Below are positions 21,902-33,453 of a stretch of 64,000 bases of DNA, piece by piece. This DNA comes from Enoplosus armatus (taxonomy: Eukaryota > Chordata > Actinopteri > Centrarchiformes > Enoplosidae), in the NCBI RefSeq assembly GCF_043641665.1, contig NC_092183.1, positions 15,648,501-15,712,500 of the forward strand, in the 5' to 3' direction. A model generated the notes under the pieces. It worked only from the letters and a program-made list of their open reading frames with translations, searched no databases and had not been told where the DNA came from. Each line of letters starts with the position of its first letter. Position 1 is the stretch's first letter. The position numbers and the translations under genes are program-made.

Positions 21902-23748
21902 ACACCCTTCCCTTCATGCTCTCTCACCCATCCTGGCTTCAGTGAAGATGGATGGAGGTAGTAGACTGCGCAGTATGGGTCTTGGCTCACACACTTTGTT
22001 GTCTGCAGTCCAGAAGGGTTTTACAATGCTTTCTTGTGTTTTCAGCTTGTCAGTGAAAATCACCCGGCCTGCACTTATCTCTTATCGTTGTGCCTTGATG
22101 AGTTTGTCCCCCTCTTCTCTCCATATTCGGAGCTTTTTAAGATTATGGGTCTGTTTTCCAAAATGGTTGTGGTATTTACACAAACTCAGCTGTCCAACGA
22201 GTCTGTCTCTGGGCGTTTCTCTCTTGGCCATAAGCACTGTGGTGGAAACAAGCCATATATTCATGTCAGTGGCTATTACAATATGCTAATGGATGCCTAA
22301 TGCATTGTTACTCCTTCTTGTTTATATTGTGCAGCCTTATTCTGGTAACCCCAGCAACCAACTAATAGCCATAGCCACCTTCACAATGATCGGAGGACAT
22401 AAAACATACAGTATGAGCCACGACAATCTTTTGTGTTTATAAATTCTGTAAACACATACAGAAAATTAAGTAAACTTTGATCTATCTGTTGTGTTCAATT
22501 CGACTCTCCACCCATTTGGCTATTGCAAAGTTTGACCCAGATCAGAAACTGTATGCACACAAGCACACAGTTGATGTTTTATTTGCATATAGAAATCTTA
22601 GTGGGCTACACAATTCCCCTTTGACATGCTTGGCCCCAGTTAACCCCCCAGCCTCGGGGTGTGTTTTCATATTGCCGTGGCCTGATAAGAGAGAGTAATG
22701 ACAGAGCAGAATTGGAGACAAAAGAAAAAACTCTCTCTTTGACTTGTTCCCTCCAGGTTTAGCATCTGATTGTGACAACACAGGAAGCATATCACTCACA
22801 ATGGGGTGACTGAAGATAGAAGAGATAGAGATGGAAGAAGGAGAATGAAAGGAGAGGAGAGAGGCAGTGTGATTCAAGAGATCAGAGATCGGGGGGTAAC
22901 TGAGAGGGTCTCAGTGCTAAGAGAGGGAACAAAGAAATCGATAAAGATGATAGATGACATGTCAGATGGACTGTAATGCCTCAATTTGCTCCTCATTCAT
23001 TTTACCGTGAATATCAACAGTAGCATTAAAAGTTTCATCTCCTAATTAGACAGCGAATCAAGTCTTCTAAGTATTTCTTTTTATCTATCACACAACTGCT
23101 CAATCTGTTGATCTTTGAATTCAAATAGGCTAGCAGCAGTGTTAAAGGGCAAACAGGTGTGTTTGTATGTCTGTCCTTATATAAACGATTGTATCCAAGT
23201 GTGACCGGGCTTGTGTGGAATGCCTGATCTCTATTCCCGATAAAGGTTGCAGGACTTTAGGTGTGGAGTTGTGCAGGGTTAACAAAGGTTATCTGCCCTG
23301 TAACTGCCACAAATGTGCCACAAATGACACTGATGGAGAATCGGTTTTAGCAATGAAGATGGAATTTTCAGCTTTGGTAATGAAACCAATGATCCCAAAG
23401 ATTTGGAACAAGACAAGACCTCAGCGTGCAGCCATTTAGAGGCATTTAAGAGGTCATTGTGAAGAAATGTAATTAACAGCTGGTATCTTTTGATTTATAG
23501 TAGACGTGATTGATTTTTCTATTAACTGCCTTGATAGTTCAGGTGTATTAGTTACATCAAGACGCACTGTCTCAAAGTAGCAACTATCAGGTGGTTTTCT
23601 GTACTGTATTATATTGTGTACAGGTCGTAATCTGGTGAGCCAGGGTATCTCAGTCGACCGGACTTTTTCTGATGATGAAGATGAACAACCGAGACGGAAG
23701 CAGAGGTTGCTTCACACCCTGAGCCCAGAGTCTTCTGAGCAGGAATAA
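8191..23748 (+). CDS. xrcc4: DNA repair protein XRCC4, spliced, complete coding sequence
   Basis: Six exons join in phase (8191-8329, 9102-9298, 18784-18950, 19628-19792, 20680-20768, 23624-23748) and total 882 bp, or 293 residues plus TAA. XRCC4 is the nuclear scaffold of classical non-homologous end joining. It dimerises, stabilises DNA ligase IV and forms filaments with XLF. Residues 1 to about 115 are the head domain, with conserved [15 protein letters not shown]. Residues about 120-205 are a charged coiled coil with the ligase IV-binding stretch ([18 protein letters not shown]). The tail is acidic and basic, with an NLS-like PRRKQR. Mammalian XRCC4 is about 334-336 residues, so the tail here is shorter. 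Odd points are a Gly/Arg-rich insertion in the head and a donor site built on a microsatellite. Gene order next to tmem167a and vcan supports orthology. Confidence 0.95.
8330..9101 (+). other. xrcc4: xrcc4 intron 2
   Basis: A 772-bp intron between the two head-domain exons. I see no other feature. Confidence 0.9.
9102..9298 (+). CDS. xrcc4: xrcc4 coding exon 2 (residues 47-112)
   Basis: Acceptor TTTCAG before 9102; donor GTAAGC at 9299. It covers the head-domain helices ([20 protein letters not shown] aligns with the mammalian protein) and later strands (VHSFDLTPD). A Gly/Arg-rich run at residues 74-86 ([13 protein letters not shown], 9182-9220) replaces a short loop of the mammalian protein. 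Confidence 0.95.
9370..9830 (+). repeat. Dispersed repeat carrying a decayed RecQ-like helicase fragment
   Basis: The plus strand around 9555-9635 reads [19 protein letters not shown], which matches the Q-motif region just before motif I of RecQ-family helicases. The expected Walker A sequence (TGxGKS) does not follow; the frame degenerates, consistent with an internal deletion. The flanking sequence resembles a repeat I recall from percomorph genomes. Borders are approximate. It lies in an xrcc4 intron and is not a functional gene. Confidence 0.5.
11892..11908. repeat. Poly(T) run
   Basis: T17 in a pyrimidine-rich stretch within xrcc4 intron 3. Confidence 0.9.
13337..13550. repeat. Dispersed fish repeat (GGGCTGTAACTAA family)
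   Basis: It begins AGGGCTGTAACTAATGG and ends near GTTTCGTCTCTACT, resembling the termini of a short non-autonomous element that is widespread in percomorph genomes. Internal matches include the stretch around CAAATAGTTTGTTTTGTCTG. Assignment is from memory of the family. Confidence 0.5.
16735..17085. repeat. Dispersed fish repeat (GCTAACATGCTGATGTTTA family)
   Basis: It contains CAATGCTAACATGCTGATG, TTGCTAAGTAGCACTAAACA and AAAAGTCAGGGGATCACC. These are typical words of a very common percomorph interspersed repeat that includes many GCTAGC/GCTAAC words. Approximate borders. Confidence 0.6.
17478..17590. repeat. Compound (CT)n(TG)n microsatellite
   Basis: About 36 bp of CT followed by TG with several TCTG interruptions, in xrcc4 intron 3. 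Confidence 0.95.
18382..18492. repeat. Dispersed fish repeat (ATTTATATAGCCCAATATCA family)
   Basis: It carries TTTATATAGCCCAATATCA, AATCACAATTTGCCTTAAGG and GGAAAAACTCCCCCAAAAAA, signature words of a short interspersed repeat seen across percomorph fish. It runs directly into the G-rich tract at 18493. Confidence 0.6.
18493..18516 (+). repeat. G-rich tract with four G runs
   Basis: Four runs of five or six G separated by single T. This fits a G-quadruplex motif on the plus (coding) strand, 268 bp upstream of an xrcc4 exon. Confidence 0.85.
18784..18950 (+). CDS. xrcc4: xrcc4 coding exon 3 (end of head, start of coiled coil)
   Basis: Acceptor CTTCAG before 18784; donor GTAAGG at 18951. It begins LGSVELQ, matching the mammalian LGSFNLE, and ends in a heptad-like charged stretch ([18 protein letters not shown]). 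Two bases are carried over. Confidence 0.95.
18951..19627 (+). other. xrcc4: xrcc4 intron 4
   Basis: A 677-bp intron with nothing further recognisable. Near 19500-19560 there is an interrupted CA/TG-rich stretch. Confidence 0.9.
19628..19792 (+). CDS. xrcc4: xrcc4 coding exon 4 (ligase IV-binding helix)
   Basis: Acceptor CCTCACCAG before 19628; donor GTCAGT at 19793. It encodes [20 protein letters not shown] followed by [15 protein letters not shown]. This is the best conserved part of the coiled coil, where the tandem BRCT repeats of DNA ligase IV bind in mammals. Confidence 0.95.
19793..20679 (+). other. xrcc4: xrcc4 intron 5
   Basis: An 887-bp intron with one dispersed repeat fragment at 20049-20155. 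The remainder appears unique. Confidence 0.88.
20049..20155. repeat. Fragment of the same family as the repeat at 13337
   Basis: It includes GTCATCTGCCGATTATTTTC and TCGATTCATTGTTTGG, and ends near CAGTTGTAGCTCT, which is inverse-complementary to the terminus AGGGCTGTAACT seen at 13337. Probably a truncated or internally deleted copy. Confidence 0.45.
20680..20768 (+). CDS. xrcc4: xrcc4 coding exon 5 (start of C-terminal tail)
   Basis: Acceptor TTCCTTTAG before 20680. The exon encodes an acidic and basic tail beginning [14 protein letters not shown]. The 5' splice site is the first GT of a 38-bp (GT)n microsatellite. Phase fits both neighbours (two bases in, one base out). An SQE motif suits PIKK phosphorylation. 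Confidence 0.88.
20769..20806 (+). repeat. xrcc4: (GT)19 microsatellite at the xrcc4 exon 5 donor
   Basis: A perfect GT run starting at the first intron base after coding exon 5. Its first GT serves as the splice donor. Confidence 0.9.
21845..21905. repeat. Compound (CT)n(CA)n microsatellite
   Basis: A short CT run followed by about 46 bp of CA with one TA interruption, in xrcc4 intron 6. Confidence 0.95.
23624..23748 (+). CDS. xrcc4: xrcc4 last coding exon
   Basis: Acceptor TTGTGTACAG before 23624. It encodes a 41-residue C-terminus containing [15 protein letters not shown] (an acidic CK2-like cluster next to an NLS-like basic patch) and ends SPESSEQE with TAA at 23746-23748. A good donor (CAG then GTGAGC) follows at 23757, eight bases after the stop, so a further 3' UTR intron is likely. 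Confidence 0.88.
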
Positions 23749-25789
23749 CATCGCAGGTGAGCAGATCATATTAAGACATCAACATGACACATAATCTCTC
23801 CAGTCTTTTTGCAGTTTAAGAAAAAGCAGTTCCATATGGCTCCAAACCAGAGTTTAACAACAATGCAAGAAAGTAATTTCAAGATTAATTTTATGGCCAT
23901 GTGAAACATTTTTCTCTTTTCCCTCAAATTTCAGTCATGACTTCTTTTCAGTTTCTGCACTCAGACAAACATCTGAAAAACCACCGCAGTTACAGATGTG
24001 GGGTGCTCTACTGAATTTTTATCCCCCATTCCTTCCACTCCTCCTATTAAAGAAGGTTGAATCATCATTTTGTCGTCATCGTTGGTATTACAGAAAAAAC
24101 CACACATGCACACTTCCCAGCATCCAACGCTGTCAGCTCTGGGCCCTGTGCATTTCTGCATAATTATTTAACTGGTTTTATTCATCTTACGTCTTCTAGT
24201 ATTGATTGCAATACTCATTAGGGACATACAGTACTCCTCCTGCTGCCTCTGACCACAGTACTGGTCTTAGATGTGGAGCTGGTCTCCAGATGCTAAAGAA
24301 TAGTTGCCGTTTCCTCTTAATAAATAGAATGGGTTAAATGCAAGGGACATATTTGGGGTTTTTAAAAATGTTCCAAGGAAAAAACAATGATTTTTCATAT
24401 TCTATCTATGGCATTTAACTTCTTCAAGTCTTCTGATTTCCCCTTGGGATCGTAAGCAGACTTTAGAATACATTTCTATGGGTGTAAACATCTTAACAGC
24501 ATGACTTTATAAAGATGGACTCACTGGTGGGTCTGACAGAGTTTAAGAGATGAATCAGCTTCTGTTAATGTTTGGATTGTCAGTGGTGTCTCCTGAACAT
24601 CCGGCTCAAGCATACAATGTTGTGAGGTCCGTCCACATTCAACAGCTGTATGTTTTCTCAACTGTACTGACTCACTGCATTAGAACGACCAGAGGTTCTT
24701 GGTCTGCTTCCTTTTTCGACTACTCTGACAGACATTGTGTGAGTTTGTAGGCTACTGCTGCAAAAAATGTCTGAAAAGCAACATTTATCAAACTTATGCG
24801 TTGTCAGAAAATACACAAAAGTATTTTTACCACAACAGCAACAGTAACATCTCCAGATTCAGTGTTTGCATTGGGAAGGTAATATCAACCTTCAGTTGTC
24901 ATCATGTTGTCACCTCTCCTACATTTGTTGTAGTGACACCTCTTTTAAATCTAAAAACCTCATAACATCCTCGCACAGCTACATTTGGGTGTTGGCTGGC
25001 AAATAAACAAACTGAAAATTACTGCAGTGTGTGTAGTGTCGCCTGGTCCAACTGAGCAATGACAGCAATAGCTTTTTAGTTCCAGTGAAAACATGCACTT
25101 CTTATTCTCTCATTTGCACCCTCGCCTTTGCAGATTTCATTTGTTGCACTCTCTCTAAACAATTAACATGAACTTCTTGGGCAGAATACACGGTAATACA
25201 ATTCAGTCTTGGTTCATATCAATATATCGAACTCTATTTCCCAAAGTACATCTCCATATTGAGGGATACAATATTAAATTTAAAATGTGATGCTTGTTTC
25301 ATTAGTGCAAATTCTCTCTCCACCCCCCTTCTCAATGAATAGATGACATCCAGGACTCATCATGAACATGATTAAAGATTTTATGATGAACAGGTTTTCT
25401 TGAACCCTATCCAGCTATGTAGCAAGCTACATTTGGCTAGTCAACCCTCACCTCGATATACACAACCAAAACAGTGACAACCAGGCAACAATGTCCTGGA
25501 GGTGTCCCCAGACATGATGCCAGATTTGGTCCCAGATTGTGAAAGCAATTTTCAGAAAGCCTGAGCATCTTACTGCCATCTGGTTTGCGTCAACTGTGAC
25601 AATTACCTGCCACAGCTCTCATGAGAGACTTAATGCTCGTCTTTCGCCTTCAATAAATTAAAAGACGAACAATTAATGACGCTATCTCCAGCCCGCATGC
25701 TCTGTTAGGTGCTGCCGTCAATACTTTGGTCCAGATGCGTTAGTGGTCATGTGATAGCAGGCACTTAACGCCCTCGAGTGCTTCCTCAG

Positions 25790-25875
25790 GAACTGATGGC
25801 GTTGCTGCTAATGACTTGGAGAACATGGTAGAGAATCTGGACCAGGAGTATGGAAGCAATTTCTCAAGAGTTTGA
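25790..25875 (+). other. Candidate alternative terminal or 3' UTR exon of xrcc4
   Basis: After an acceptor-like GCTTCCTCAG, the frame that would follow xrcc4 exon 5 (phase 1) reads about 28 sense codons, including NDLENMVENLDQEYG, to a TGA at 25873. AATAAA occurs about 200 bp downstream, near 26072. It could be the 3' UTR exon spliced from 23757, an alternative C-terminal exon, or chance. I do not recognise the peptide. Confidence 0.25.
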
Positions 25876-28800
25876 CTTCGCCCTGAGCTCGAATTTGGCT
25901 GCCAAGCCCCTCTGCCTTGGCTCTGTATGAGACCAGAGAAAGAGTAACAACTACTGAGGGACAACAGGCTACACCCAGAAAACAGGGTGTCACCACCAAG
26001 GAACCGAAGCTGCTTTGTTGCTGCTTATTCATCATGTCGTGCTGATGCTTTCGTCCCTCTTTTCATTATGAAAATAAACTATATGCCATCTCTTTCATTT
26101 CCCCTTTGTAAACTAGCATTTTGCGAACAATAATTTGACCTCCCCCTTCCTTCATTTTCATCTGCCCTTTTATTCTGTAGATGTTCTGTGGCCCAAACTA
26201 CCTGAGGGGTGTTTTGCAGAGGGTTAATAGGGTTATGTTGTCTTTCACTGTCTTCACCTCCTCACCTCTTCCTTTACCTCTGCTGCCAGCTCTAGGTCCT
26301 GAGGTCATCACAGTGTGTCTTCACACTGACAGTAATGAACCCATGGAGACCTATTCAGAGCCTTAATCTGACCATTCTACCTTTGACTTCTGGACCTTCC
26401 TGCTGTCTTTTATGTTTTTGATGATACCTACATGTCTGCTGAAGACCACGGGTGGTAGCCCGGATAATCCCACAACACGCGCTTGCTGGTTTAGTAATCC
26501 CCACAGGAATGTCACACCCTCCTCCCATTAATACAGCATTTTATAAGGATAATTTACAGATGAGTGCATGATGATGTACGATGGAGGAGGAGACCAAGTG
26601 TAAAAGACTATACTGAATATTTCAGGGTGTGGTTTTTATTCAGAATACTACATTAATGATAGCGTGCTTAGTTATTAAATACAGAATATTCTCAAACATG
26701 CCTATATTGTGTTGCTTCCTAATTTTGAACAGAAACTGCTGATAATTTTTCTCTTATTTTAAAGACATTCTAAATGCTTACATTTTCCGACCAGTAGATT
26801 CAAGAATAAATGTTTTAGTTTGATTTTAAATGTAACAAATGTTCCTCTGTAATTGTATTAAAAATACATGAAAGTGAAAGTAATATTTTAATATGTTAAA
26901 TATTGTTTTTTCAACAATATTTTTTATTGTTGTTTTTGGGGGAGTAAATATCTATTGTGAAATGTCTCACAAGATGTTGACTTTAACCTGACTGAAATAA
27001 ACATTTTGCAATACTTTTGCCTCTTCAGCATTTTCTAAATCATACGTCATTTCCCACATACAGATATACAGATGTGTATCAGATATAAAGATACACACAT
27101 ACAGACGAGGAGCATCCAGTTTGTGAATAAGAATAATCAGATAAGTTAAGTTGAGAATCATGACGTGTCATTGATTTCACATGTGACACGAGTCTGTGAT
27201 GAAAACATGAAATGTAGAATTGCAATGTGGGAAAATAAACAGAGATTTGCAAAATTGTGCGTTAATGTTACTCGTGCAATTGGATTTGGAGACTTAACCC
27301 TAATGTAATGTGTGTCCATGCGGCGGGATAAGAGCCTGTGTCTGTGGATGAGGCCAGCTGCAGTCGGCAAGAAATACTACTACTACTATTAGAAATACTA
27401 CTAGTATACATACATACTAACATACCAGCTTCAGTTCAATTTCGGCCAACAACAATCAACAATTATGTTTAAAACTTGGTTAGTCTATTGATTTTCTGTA
27501 CATTGGATAGCATTTTGGAATAAAACCCTGAAGTTCCAACCACACGGCCTTCTACCAAGGGCACTCTAGATCAACGGGCTGCAGCAGCCCATGCAGCTGA
27601 AAGGGTTAACATTGTTTGTGAGGGAGCGATGATTGCTGTGCCAGGCAGAAAATTAAACGTTCAGTCACTTGCTTATCATCGTCATTCACTTACTGTGTGC
27701 ACCTGTAGGATTCCCATCATCCAGGGAAATGACAGGAGTCTTCCTGCTTCCCGCCAATGAGCTGCAGTGAGACAGAGTGGTCTTTGTCCAGTTTTTAGGC
27801 CGTGCTGTGCTCTCACCGCTCACCGCCTTAGACTGTCATGTCTGAAACGACTTGGCCTTACACAATGTTTCAAAACAACTTATTTGGGAATTAATAATCA
27901 AATACTCTTTTATGAGCAACAGTTTACTCACCCTTCAGACATGTTGGACCGATTGGTTCCACTTTTGATTATTGCGCTGCAGCCAAATTTTGCAATTCAG
28001 TAAAATTGTATTGAATTATCATCAGTAGAGGAATAAACAAATTATAAACAGTACTTCTTCTAGAAATGTAAATCTAGAAATGTAATTGGTTTTATTGGGC
28101 CAATAATGTGAGACTGTATTACCTGTTACTCCTTTTGCTCACACTGAGCAGTACCGCTGTTTCTGCTGGGGGCGGCACACATGTGGAAGTAAAGCAGTGG
28201 GCGGCTGTTTGAAATGGAATGAATGTATTTCAGGGCAATACAAAACCAGCAGTGAACCTCCCTGCTGGACCACTTTGAATTTTGTGTGTTTAAACTGTAA
28301 ACTGTGTGCGACCAATGGGCTAGCCTATACAGTATATGTGCCCATACATAAATTGAACTCCTAGCACAACCTTTATCTTCTAATACATAATAAAGACCAT
28401 TTTAGCCATCATATCCATTGATGATGTGGAAAAAGAACACTGTTAAGTGCATTTTACATTTGTTGCCCACAGAGATATTTACTTACACACTGAAGTACTG
28501 AGTGGCTGAACCAAACAGAAAGCTCCACTCCACATTTAGTGCTGAGTTGTCTTCCAGTCATGGGGTCTTTTCTGCGCTGGTCTACAAGTTTTGCCAGTGG
28601 CAAAGAGTATCCGCTTTGTTTCAACCCAGTCATTAAAACAGCCTTTTGATCATTACAAATAACGAGTGGTTTCACTTTGAGATGCTGGTGTGAACTGATT
28701 GGCCTCATTATTTGAATTAAACCAAATGTTCTGCAGGTTTTAAGAGGATGTTAGTTGGACATTAAGTGTGTGATAATGACAACCTGCTGCAGAGTGTGCT

Positions 28801-29698
28801 CGAGGGAGACTTTCTCTTTTTTCACATTGTGAAGCAGTTTATAACTTTGTTAAAAAAATATATCTACATACATAATATATGTATTTTTTTATGACCCTAA
28901 AGTGTGAGAAGGTTGAGATCTTGCTCACATTTTTGTTTGTTAAGATGAATTCTGATGAGGATGTTTGCAAGTGTATTAGCCGGTGTCATCATCACATTTT
29001 TTCATGTTTTTGCATGAGCGGTCGCTACTTAGAAATGTACAGTAATGTACAGTAACCACTAAGAAATTTTAAATGCAGTATATGCCACCCAAGCGTTTTA
29101 ATGGATGACCAAAACGAATTTTTTATTGCCGTTTTACCAAAACATCCCTTTAAATGGTAATTGAAACCAAAGAAACCAAAATGACTTTCTACAGTTGACT
29201 TGATTTTCTCTCATGGCTGGGAATGCATTATGTTATTATCTCGACTTCCTCTTGGTCAGAGACCAAAGGATCGACGAGCTGTCCACATTGCCTCCTCTCG
29301 TGTAGGCCTAATTGCTGACTGGCTTAATAACTGACTGTCTCCCACACCCATTTTTTTCTGTGGTTGAAGTGCAGTGAGAAGCACGACTCCTCTGGGAATT
29401 CCACAATAGAGACTCAATGGATTTTCACACACATTCTGAGCAAATGTCATAGATCACACATTTTTAAATACCTTGGTGGTAAGTTGTCAAATATGCCACT
29501 TAGCCAAACTTAATTTGAAATATCGTAATCCTGAGTCCCCAGAGGTCATGTATAGGCTGATTACAGCAGAAGGGATGGGGTTAGAGAATTAAAGGTTACC
29601 ACAATGCTGCATTATGTTTACTGCAATTGGCAAAGATATGTGACGTGGAAATGGTCTGTTTCTAGTTATCAAGCCATTTTCTCTGCACCCCCTGAGCA

Positions 29699-29722
29699 CC
29701 CCCCCCCCCCCCCCCCCCCCCC
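29699..29722. repeat. Poly(C) run, 24 bp
   Basis: Uninterrupted C24 in the intergenic region. Prone to length error. Confidence 0.95.
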
Positions 29723-30750
29723 TCAGTCACTTCCTCTGTCTCTGTGTTCCTTTGCCATCCTTTAAGATTAAAGTGGTTTTCTAGAAGGTGGCACTCAAAC
29801 AATTACCATTAGAACTTGATCCTTTCACAGGGACACTTAGACATTTAGAATTACAGATGTCTCTTATTGTCTTAGTCTTACCTAATTTTATCTGGTGATC
29901 TCAGGTCTCAGGTGATGATTTATGTAGTTTACGTTACATTTTACCTGTGCTTACCTGAATGGTAATTGAATTGACTTGGAGAGACAGAGGGAGACTCTTG
30001 TCAACCTGCAAGCTGATCCCCACTGGGATCCTACTCCACTTTAGTGGAGCTGGAGTAGGAAAGACATCCATTTTAGCCTAAATCTGCTTTTGTAGCATTT
30101 GGAGTTGCATGACTACATGACTGAATAGTAGAGAGATGTAAAATTGTAAAGACAGAGGTTTGGAGAAAAATATTGAGCACCAGACTAATAAAAAAATAAA
30201 AGGTAGAGCAGGTCGTTGGCTCTCACTATAGGCACCAATTAGTGGACAGCGGGACAAATCTAAGTATCTCTGTAACACCCATCGGACCGACTGACAGTCC
30301 ACCAGCTGTCACCACCATGACTGACTCCTGCCTGTTGATTGACACCTGGTGCCTACCTGACTGACACCTGGTACCAAGGACTCCAGATGGTTGTGCCACT
30401 TGTGCAGTCGTCCTCACAATGGCAGTGTGCAGCTTTTTCTTTTCTTTCTTTTTCCTTTCAATTATTTTTATGTTGTTCGGAAGTCGTAGAAACGAGTGGG
30501 TGTGGTTGGCTGGGAAGACGAGTGGCATTCTGCTGCTGCTGTCTGGATGTTTGTATTAAAACTCAGTTCGTAGTTTACTGTAACATTGCCAAGTCTAAAA
30601 TATTTAAATTTTAATGTTTTAAAATCTAAAACATGTTAGCAAGGTTACATAGTAGCCGTTTTGTGTCCAAAATTTTCCTTTGGAATACGAATAAGAAATA
30701 AGGCGCCATTTTATATACGATTTCATAGACCACCTGGACTAAAGGCCAGT

Positions 30751-31040
30751 ATTAGAACCTGACCGATATATTAACATGCCAACACAACTTATCAAAGACA
30801 TATCAATATTGATCTGTTATAGAGAAGAAATTACAGTACAGGAAGCTTTTAGAATGGAAACGCAATGTCAAGTATTATGACTCCCTTTTTCCCAAATTCA
30901 AGTTCTATCTATTTATCGAGTTAAAACAACATGGGCTCAGTGTCAGAAATGAATATCGCATAATATATTGTTTTGTGTGCTTTTTAAAAAAATACCAATA
31001 TCAGTGTCAACCTCAAAAGTCCAATATCAGTCAGACTCTG
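30751..31040. repeat. Dispersed repeat with imperfect terminal inverted repeats
   Basis: The left end TTAGAACCTGACCGATAT and the right end CCAATATCAGTCAGACTCTG are roughly inverse complements. The pattern resembles a known fish family with the core ACCGATATATCGG. Borders from the inverted ends only. Confidence 0.45.
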
Positions 31041-33425
31041 GCTTGTATGCACCATTCCTTTTTTTTCAATCAAATTTCCCTCGTAGTACTTTTTCCTTAG
31101 ACAACTAAATATGGTTTTAATAAAAGCAAAACATACATTGACCTGCTTTTAGTCTTGAAGAAACATGATTAAAATCAGTTCCTGTGCTGTTGCTTACCTC
31201 TCCTGGCCTCTCACTGAAGCTGAAGGGATCAGCCTCGGTGGTCTGGGCCTCCATACTTGGCTCCAAAGGATCATGGTTCACGTCTGTCCAGACGCAACTC
31301 CATTTTCCCACATTTTCTGCTCTAAACAGGGGATTCACTCACAAAACGCACACACCACAGGCTTGTTTTCCTGTACCTTGGGAAATCACAACAAGCAGTT
31401 TTTTCTCTCCATGTGTCACAGGTTTGGCTTTTGTTTGACACTGAAATCGTACAGCTTGTTTCACACCGTTATTAATTTATTTATTTGTTTGCTAACAATG
31501 CTCAGAAGAGTCATTTTGTAATCTTGATATGTACCAGTTGTTTGACGTTTTTGTTTAGTTTTTTTATACAGGAGCAAACATATTGTCAAACAGTGACTGC
31601 AGTGATTCCAGATTTTCTCTACTCTGCTTACACGTGTAGATATTGGCTGATTTCCTTTTACTGAACCACAAAATCATCCTGATCTGGGGGGAAACTGTGT
31701 ACTGTACGCGATCGATAAAACGCATAGAAATCAGAGCAGCTTTGGCCTTCAAAATTGTGAGTTTCAGCAGGGGAGATCCCTTGGGGTCTGAGAACTTTAT
31801 GCCCCATTAATGCTGTCTGAGGTGGCGTGGGGCCGGAGGTAGACCACCTTTATAGGTCATGTGATACGTGGGTCATCTTGGGGCCCGCACAGCGGATCAC
31901 CAGGATCAAACACTCTTTGATTGGCTCTTTGACTCATTGATTTATGGGTACTGAAAACCACCAGGACTTCCATGGTTACACATACAGTAGAGACCTTTTT
32001 ACACGGCAGTAAGTGACTTGCAACTTTTAACTTAATGATGACTCAGTTAAGACGGTAAAGCAGTAAAATGATTAAATGAGTCCCGTAACTCTAAAACTGA
32101 GTAGTTAACTGTGCTGGGGTCAGGTGGCAAATTCCACCCAGAATCAGTTTGAGCTTCTTGTCAAGTTGTGTAGATAAATTATGAATCCTATTTCCTGGAG
32201 CTTTGACATCAGAATGCAATCTTTCTTTGTCAGTCTATTATTGATTGCTGTACATGCAGCTTTGTTTCCTCTGCATGCTCAGAGTTTCACCATGTCTCAA
32301 ACCGCTAGTGTTGAAGATGTGGTTAAGTATCATTTTCAAATTTTGTCTATTTTAATTGTCTAATACAGAATGAATGCTACAGTAAGTGGCAGGCGATGGT
32401 GATGTGAGATAGGAACTAAGTTAAAATTGAGAACCTGTTAACCTTCCCTTTCTGTCTCACCCAGTGCCTCCTTTGCCTCCTCTCTTTCTCAGAGTCCGGC
32501 TGTCCAGACCAGTCCAGCCTTGCAGAGGAAAGATGTACTGTGGGTAACTGGTGCTGAGCCCTGAGATGATTACAATGCACGCAGGTATGGAAAAGGCACC
32601 TATGACTTTTTACAAGGGCCTCCAGGCTTCAAGGGCAATATTCTCTGTCAGAGGCTCATCACCTCTGCTCCCGCTCTCAGCTGGTGTGAGTGTCTTCAGA
32701 AGGCAACACCATGATTTTGAGCAATTAGTCCGCCCCACTAGATTCAGCGACCAGACATACCCATTAGTTTTGATTCACGTGAAGAAGCCTGTATGTCTTT
32801 CAGAGGCTGTCATTGAGGAACCCCATAAACATGATACTTCTGCTGAAGTCATTCATGATGTTGAACTGTTAAAATACAAAATGCTCCTATGCCAAGTATG
32901 TTTTCCCTCCTAAAAATAACTAAGAGAGATACTATAACTAAAAGAGATACATTTTGATTAGTTCATGCACTGAACAAACTGATAAAGAGTCATTAATGCT
33001 CACCTTGATAAGTTGCAAGTGCCTTTTCTTTTGCAGTCTTGCAATCTCTTTGCATGGTGTAATTGTAAAGCAAAGTGACAGCTTACTTTGCACTCACACA
33101 AATCTTACATTCTACATTTGAATAGTTTTCTTTTAAGGTAAATAAAGTTTCATTGGCTCAAAGAGGATTACTTATGCAAACACTGAAGCCCCTAAATGGA
33201 TTTTCATCTGAAACAGATTACAATGCAATTCATCCAGGAACAAGGATACGAACGAATGTGTTGTTGTTTTATTGTCACACTAGGTATGTAGATTTTATGT
33301 TCAGTCTGACACTCTGTATCAGACATATTTAAACTATCTGCTGTTGTGTTAAGACCAAACGGAAGAGACACGTCTTATCCCACACTACTGGGGGTTATAA
33401 TCACTGACAGACCGAAGATTAACTA

Positions 33426-33453
33426 CCCCCCCCCCCCCCCCCCCCCCCCCCCC
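33426..33453. repeat. Poly(C) run, 28 bp, next to (AC)n
   Basis: Uninterrupted C28 followed by G and a short (AC)n run, about 950 bp upstream of the probable vcan first exon. Confidence 0.95.

Larger units (their letters stand above)
20769..23623 (+). other. xrcc4: xrcc4 intron 6
   Basis: A 2.9-kb intron that starts inside a (GT)n microsatellite (20769-20806) and holds a (CT)n(CA)n tract at 21845-21905. No other supported feature. Confidence 0.85.

Noticed and set aside
32551..32913. A 120-codon plus-strand frame upstream of vcan
   Set aside because: No recognisable domain, no clear promoter or splice context, and length within chance expectation for 10 kb of intergenic DNA.
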